From: Pedobacter riviphilus
GTDB taxonomy: Bacteria; Bacteroidota; Bacteroidia; Sphingobacteriales; Sphingobacteriaceae
Reading direction: 5' to 3'
NCBI RefSeq assembly: GCF_014692875.1
Contig: NZ_CP061171.1
Span: forward strand, 3,906,001 to 3,970,000
Length of the DNA stretch: 64,000 bases
Of the stretch, positions 61,765-64,000 are shown one piece after another. How positions within the stretch are numbered: the first letter of the stretch is position 1; every line of letters starts with the position of its first letter. The translations under genes and the position numbers were made by a program. The notes under the pieces were generated by a model that did no database searches, was not told where the DNA came from, and was given only the letters and a program-made list of their open reading frames with translations.

Positions 61765-62937
61765 ATGCAGATTACTCAGAAATTATCACGCGCCGATATC
61801 CTCCTCATGGCTTTTTGCACAGGCCTAATTGTTGCAAATATTTACTACTGCCAACCTTTGGTAATTTTAATTGCAAAAGATTTTAATCTTACCGAAACCG
61901 ATGCGGGAAGGATTACCTACCTTACACAGATTGGTTATGCTTTAGGCCTTTTCCTGCTAGTGCCACTGGGTGATATGTTTGAACGTAAAAAACAGATCCT
62001 CGTAATTACCGGACTTGCGATTTTCGCCTTACTGGTTGCTGCGATTTCCCATACCTTTTTTGTACTCGAAGTTGCTTCAATTTTAATTGGTACCTGCTCG
62101 ATTGTACCTCAATTGATTTTACCCTTAGCGGCTAATCTAAGTACTGACGAGAATCGAGGGGCCAATATTGGGATGATTATGAGTGGTTTGCTGGTTGGAA
62201 TTTTAGCCTCACGGGCGGTAAGTGGTAGTATTGGCTTTTGGCTAGGCTGGAGAGCTGTTTATTATATCGCAGCGGGAATATGCGGATTGCTGATCTTTTT
62301 AATGGCCAAACGTTTTCCACAAAGCCATCCCGCTTTTAAAGGTACCTATAAAGAACTCATGCGTTCGATGTTCGGTTACATTAAAACCCAACCTGCCTTA
62401 AGGGAGACCTCGATTATTAACTTCCTGGCTTTTGCTATAATTAGTGCATTTTGGACTACCATGGTATTGTTTTTAGCCAACCCACCATTTAATTTCCAGA
62501 CTTTACAGATCGGGTTATTTGGAATTGCAGGAGCGGCAGGCGCATTAGCAGCTCCATTGGTTGGAAAATTAAGCGATGGTAACAATCCACGCAAAAACTT
62601 AATGATTGGTTTTATATTACAAATCGTTAGTATCGCTTTGTTTTATTTTACGGGCAGCCATTTATATCTGTTTGTAATCGGCATAGTACTCATAGACATC
62701 GGTCAGCAGGCCATACATGTAACCAACCAGACCCGAATTTACACCTTAATACCAGAAGCCAGAAACAGACTGAACACCATTTTTATGTCGGTAAGTTTTA
62801 TTGGTGCCAGCTGTGGCTCTGCCTTGGGCTTATGGCTTTGGGATCAAGGTGGATGGACATTGTTCTGTTATGGAATGACGGGTATAATTGTTCTCAATAT
62901 TTTAATCTATCAGTTTTACGGAAGAAAAAACAAATAA
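61765..62937 (+). CDS. MFS transporter
   Basis: 390 residues from the ATG at 61765; the longer frame starts at a GTG inside a degenerate repeat and is rejected. Twelve membrane helices are visible. The motif between helices 2 and 3 is GDMFERKKQIL (MFS motif A variant). ANIYYCQPLVILIAKDF and GLVVGILASRAVSG-like segments resemble the YbcL/YnfM-type efflux subfamily. The substrate is unknown. It lies ~90 bp after the carboxylase and 60 bp before a GNAT acetyltransferase. Confidence 0.9.
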   Translation: MQITQKLSRADILLMAFCTGLIVANIYYCQPLVILIAKDFNLTETDAGRITYLTQIGYALGLFLLVPLGDMFERKKQILVITGLAIFALLVAAISHTFFVLEVASILIGTCSIVPQLILPLAANLSTDENRGANIGMIMSGLLVGILASRAVSGSIGFWLGWRAVYYIAAGICGLLIFLMAKRFPQSHPAFKGTYKELMRSMFGYIKTQPALRETSIINFLAFAIISAFWTTMVLFLANPPFNFQTLQIGLFGIAGAAGALAAPLVGKLSDGNNPRKNLMIGFILQIVSIALFYFTGSHLYLFVIGIVLIDIGQQAIHVTNQTRIYTLIPEARNRLNTIFMSVSFIGASCGSALGLWLWDQGGWTLFCYGMTGIIVLNILIYQFYGRKNK

Positions 62938-62997
62938 CTAATCGATAAAAATTTCATGAAATCTAAAAACGCAAGGCTTTAACTTTTTATTATAAGT

Positions 62998-63411
62998 ATG
63001 GTTCAGATTGAACAGATATTCCCTTCTTTAACCTGGCGGATCAGGCATGAGGCCATGTATCCGGAATTACCTTTTGATCGTGTTAAGCTTCCTGATGATT
63101 TTGATGGCATCCATTTTGGGTTATATCTCGATCATAAGTTAACCGGAGTAGTTTCTCTGTTTCATGATGGGGATGTTTATCAGTTCCGTAAACTGGCCAT
63201 TCTGCCCGATACTCAAAAAGCAGGTTATGGCTCTCAACTAATGGCCTATATCCTTGATTTTTGTAAAATTCAAAAAGCGACAAAACTATGGTGCAATGCA
63301 CGTGTAAATGCAAAGGAATTTTATTTTAAATTTGGCTTCCACGAAACCGATAAAACCTTTTTTAAAGATGGTTACGATTTTGTGGTAATGGAAAAAGAAT
63401 TATCAAGTTAA
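62998..63411 (+). CDS. GNAT family N-acetyltransferase
   Basis: 137 residues. The acetyl-CoA motif region is YQFRKLAILPDTQKAGYGSQ (with the Q/R-x-x-G-x-G/A variant AGYGSQL). LWCNARVNAKEFYFKFGF and a terminal VVMEKEL complete the GNAT fold. It acetylates an unknown small molecule or protein amine. It is on the same strand as the MFS gene, with a 60-bp gap. Confidence 0.9.
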   Translation: MVQIEQIFPSLTWRIRHEAMYPELPFDRVKLPDDFDGIHFGLYLDHKLTGVVSLFHDGDVYQFRKLAILPDTQKAGYGSQLMAYILDFCKIQKATKLWCNARVNAKEFYFKFGFHETDKTFFKDGYDFVVMEKELSS

Positions 63412-63477
63412 GTTAAAAATGAGTATGATGTCTCAAATCTGAATACTCAAATCTCATATCTATTAATATGGCTAAGA

Positions 63478-64000
63478 AAAAAGACGACGAAAAGAAAAAA
63501 CATGTTGCTGTGGTTACTAAAAAATCGCTACAGTTTCTTGAAGAATACATCAATAATCCTGCGCCTACGGGCTACGAATGGGAAGGACAAAAACTTTGGT
63601 TAAACTATTTAAAACCATATATCGACGAACATTTTATCGATAACTACGGTACCGCTGTAGGTGTTATTAATCCTAAAGCTGCTTTTAAAGTAGTTATAGA
63701 AGCACATGCCGATGAAATTTCGTGGTATGTAAATTACATTACTGCAGATGGTTTAATATATGTAATCCGTAATGGCGGTTCAGATCATCAGATTGCACCT
63801 TCAAAACGTGTAAATATTCATACCGAAAAAGGATTGGTTAAAGCGGTATTCGGTTGGCCAGCAATCCATACCCGCCATGGCGAAAAAGAACAGGCACCAG
63901 AATTAAAAAATATCTTTTTAGACTGTGGTTGTACTACAAAAGAAGAGGTAGAAAAATTAGGCATCCATGTTGGCTGTGTAATTACTTACGAAGATGAGTT
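63478..64000 (+). CDS. M42 family metallopeptidase (partial, N-terminal)
   Basis: The first 174 codons are present and the gene runs off the window. The start MAKKKDDEKKKHVAVVTKKS is very Lys-rich. LEEYINNPAPTGYEWEGQKL follows and then the metal-site region VVIEAHADEISWYV, where the His and Asp of HxD are seen. SKRVNIHTEKGLVKAVFGW and AIHTRHGEKE also fit the M42/glutamyl aminopeptidase family. It should be a cytoplasmic dinuclear-zinc aminopeptidase. A degenerate repeat precedes it. Confidence 0.88.

Overview
The window looks like chromosomal DNA from a Pedobacter-like member of the Sphingobacteriaceae (Bacteroidota). Base composition is AT-rich, and purine-rich Shine-Dalgarno sites are mostly absent. 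The gene content is typical of that group: DUF6266, DUF5606 and Porin_10 proteins, LytS/LytTR regulators, planctomycete-type cytochrome/DUF1501 modules, and a one-box Bacteroidota-type promoter before pruA. I saw no rRNA, tRNA, insertion sequence, prophage or CRISPR array. Assignment to genus is inference.

Layout. 1-6.7 kb: the end of an unknown gene, a small secreted protein, a 319-bp tandem repeat array, gpsA, an efflux adaptor/TolC pair and a polysaccharide deacetylase. 7.1-12.4 kb: two unrelated-type aconitases (AcnB and the AcnA/mitochondrial type). 12.5-13.5 kb: a second tandem array that shares an inverted ~95-bp core with the first. 13.5-23.2 kb: a DUF2007/zinc-ribbon protein, a GH1 beta-glucosidase, and a carbohydrate-type module on the minus strand (DUF1553/DUF1549 cytochrome protein, DUF1501 Tat protein, a frameshifted sugar-phosphate isomerase, a DUF2231/cytochrome/LRR membrane protein) with a divergent AraC regulator. 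23.3-36 kb: housekeeping and envelope genes (MutS-like ATPase, rlmH, TPR protein, DUF5606, cyclophilin, porins, purine nucleoside phosphorylase, lpxK).

36.25-41.6 kb: a tightly coupled seven-gene plus-strand operon with a type III polyketide synthase, FAD oxidoreductase, methyltransferase, FabZ-like dehydratase, ketosynthase, acyl carrier protein and phosphopantetheinyl transferase. This is a self-contained hybrid type III PKS/fatty-acid-like pathway of unknown product.

42.8-52.3 kb is the most interesting part: a double-glycine leader peptide system. It has a C39-peptidase ABC exporter, an HlyD adaptor and five small precursor genes, four of them too short or too broken for standard gene calling. 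It also has a small membrane protein, an S41 peptidase and a LytS/LytTR two-component pair. A 14-nt motif (consensus DGTGTATMTTTTTT) lies upstream of four transcription units of this locus, and two of the peptide genes share a conserved ~100-nt leader. This suggests a co-regulated peptide export or signalling regulon.

52.4-64 kb: a DUF6624 protein, pruA, a sulfatase, a small hydrophilic protein behind a perfect 16-bp hairpin, carbonic anhydrase + SulP transporter, acyl-CoA carboxylase beta, an MFS transporter, a GNAT acetyltransferase and the start of an M42 peptidase. Degenerate short-repeat tracts occur between many genes, and one has entered a coding sequence (polysaccharide deacetylase). 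Three apparent one-base losses (two in the isomerase, one in a peptide gene; two of the three in A-runs) may be real inactivation or sequencing error.
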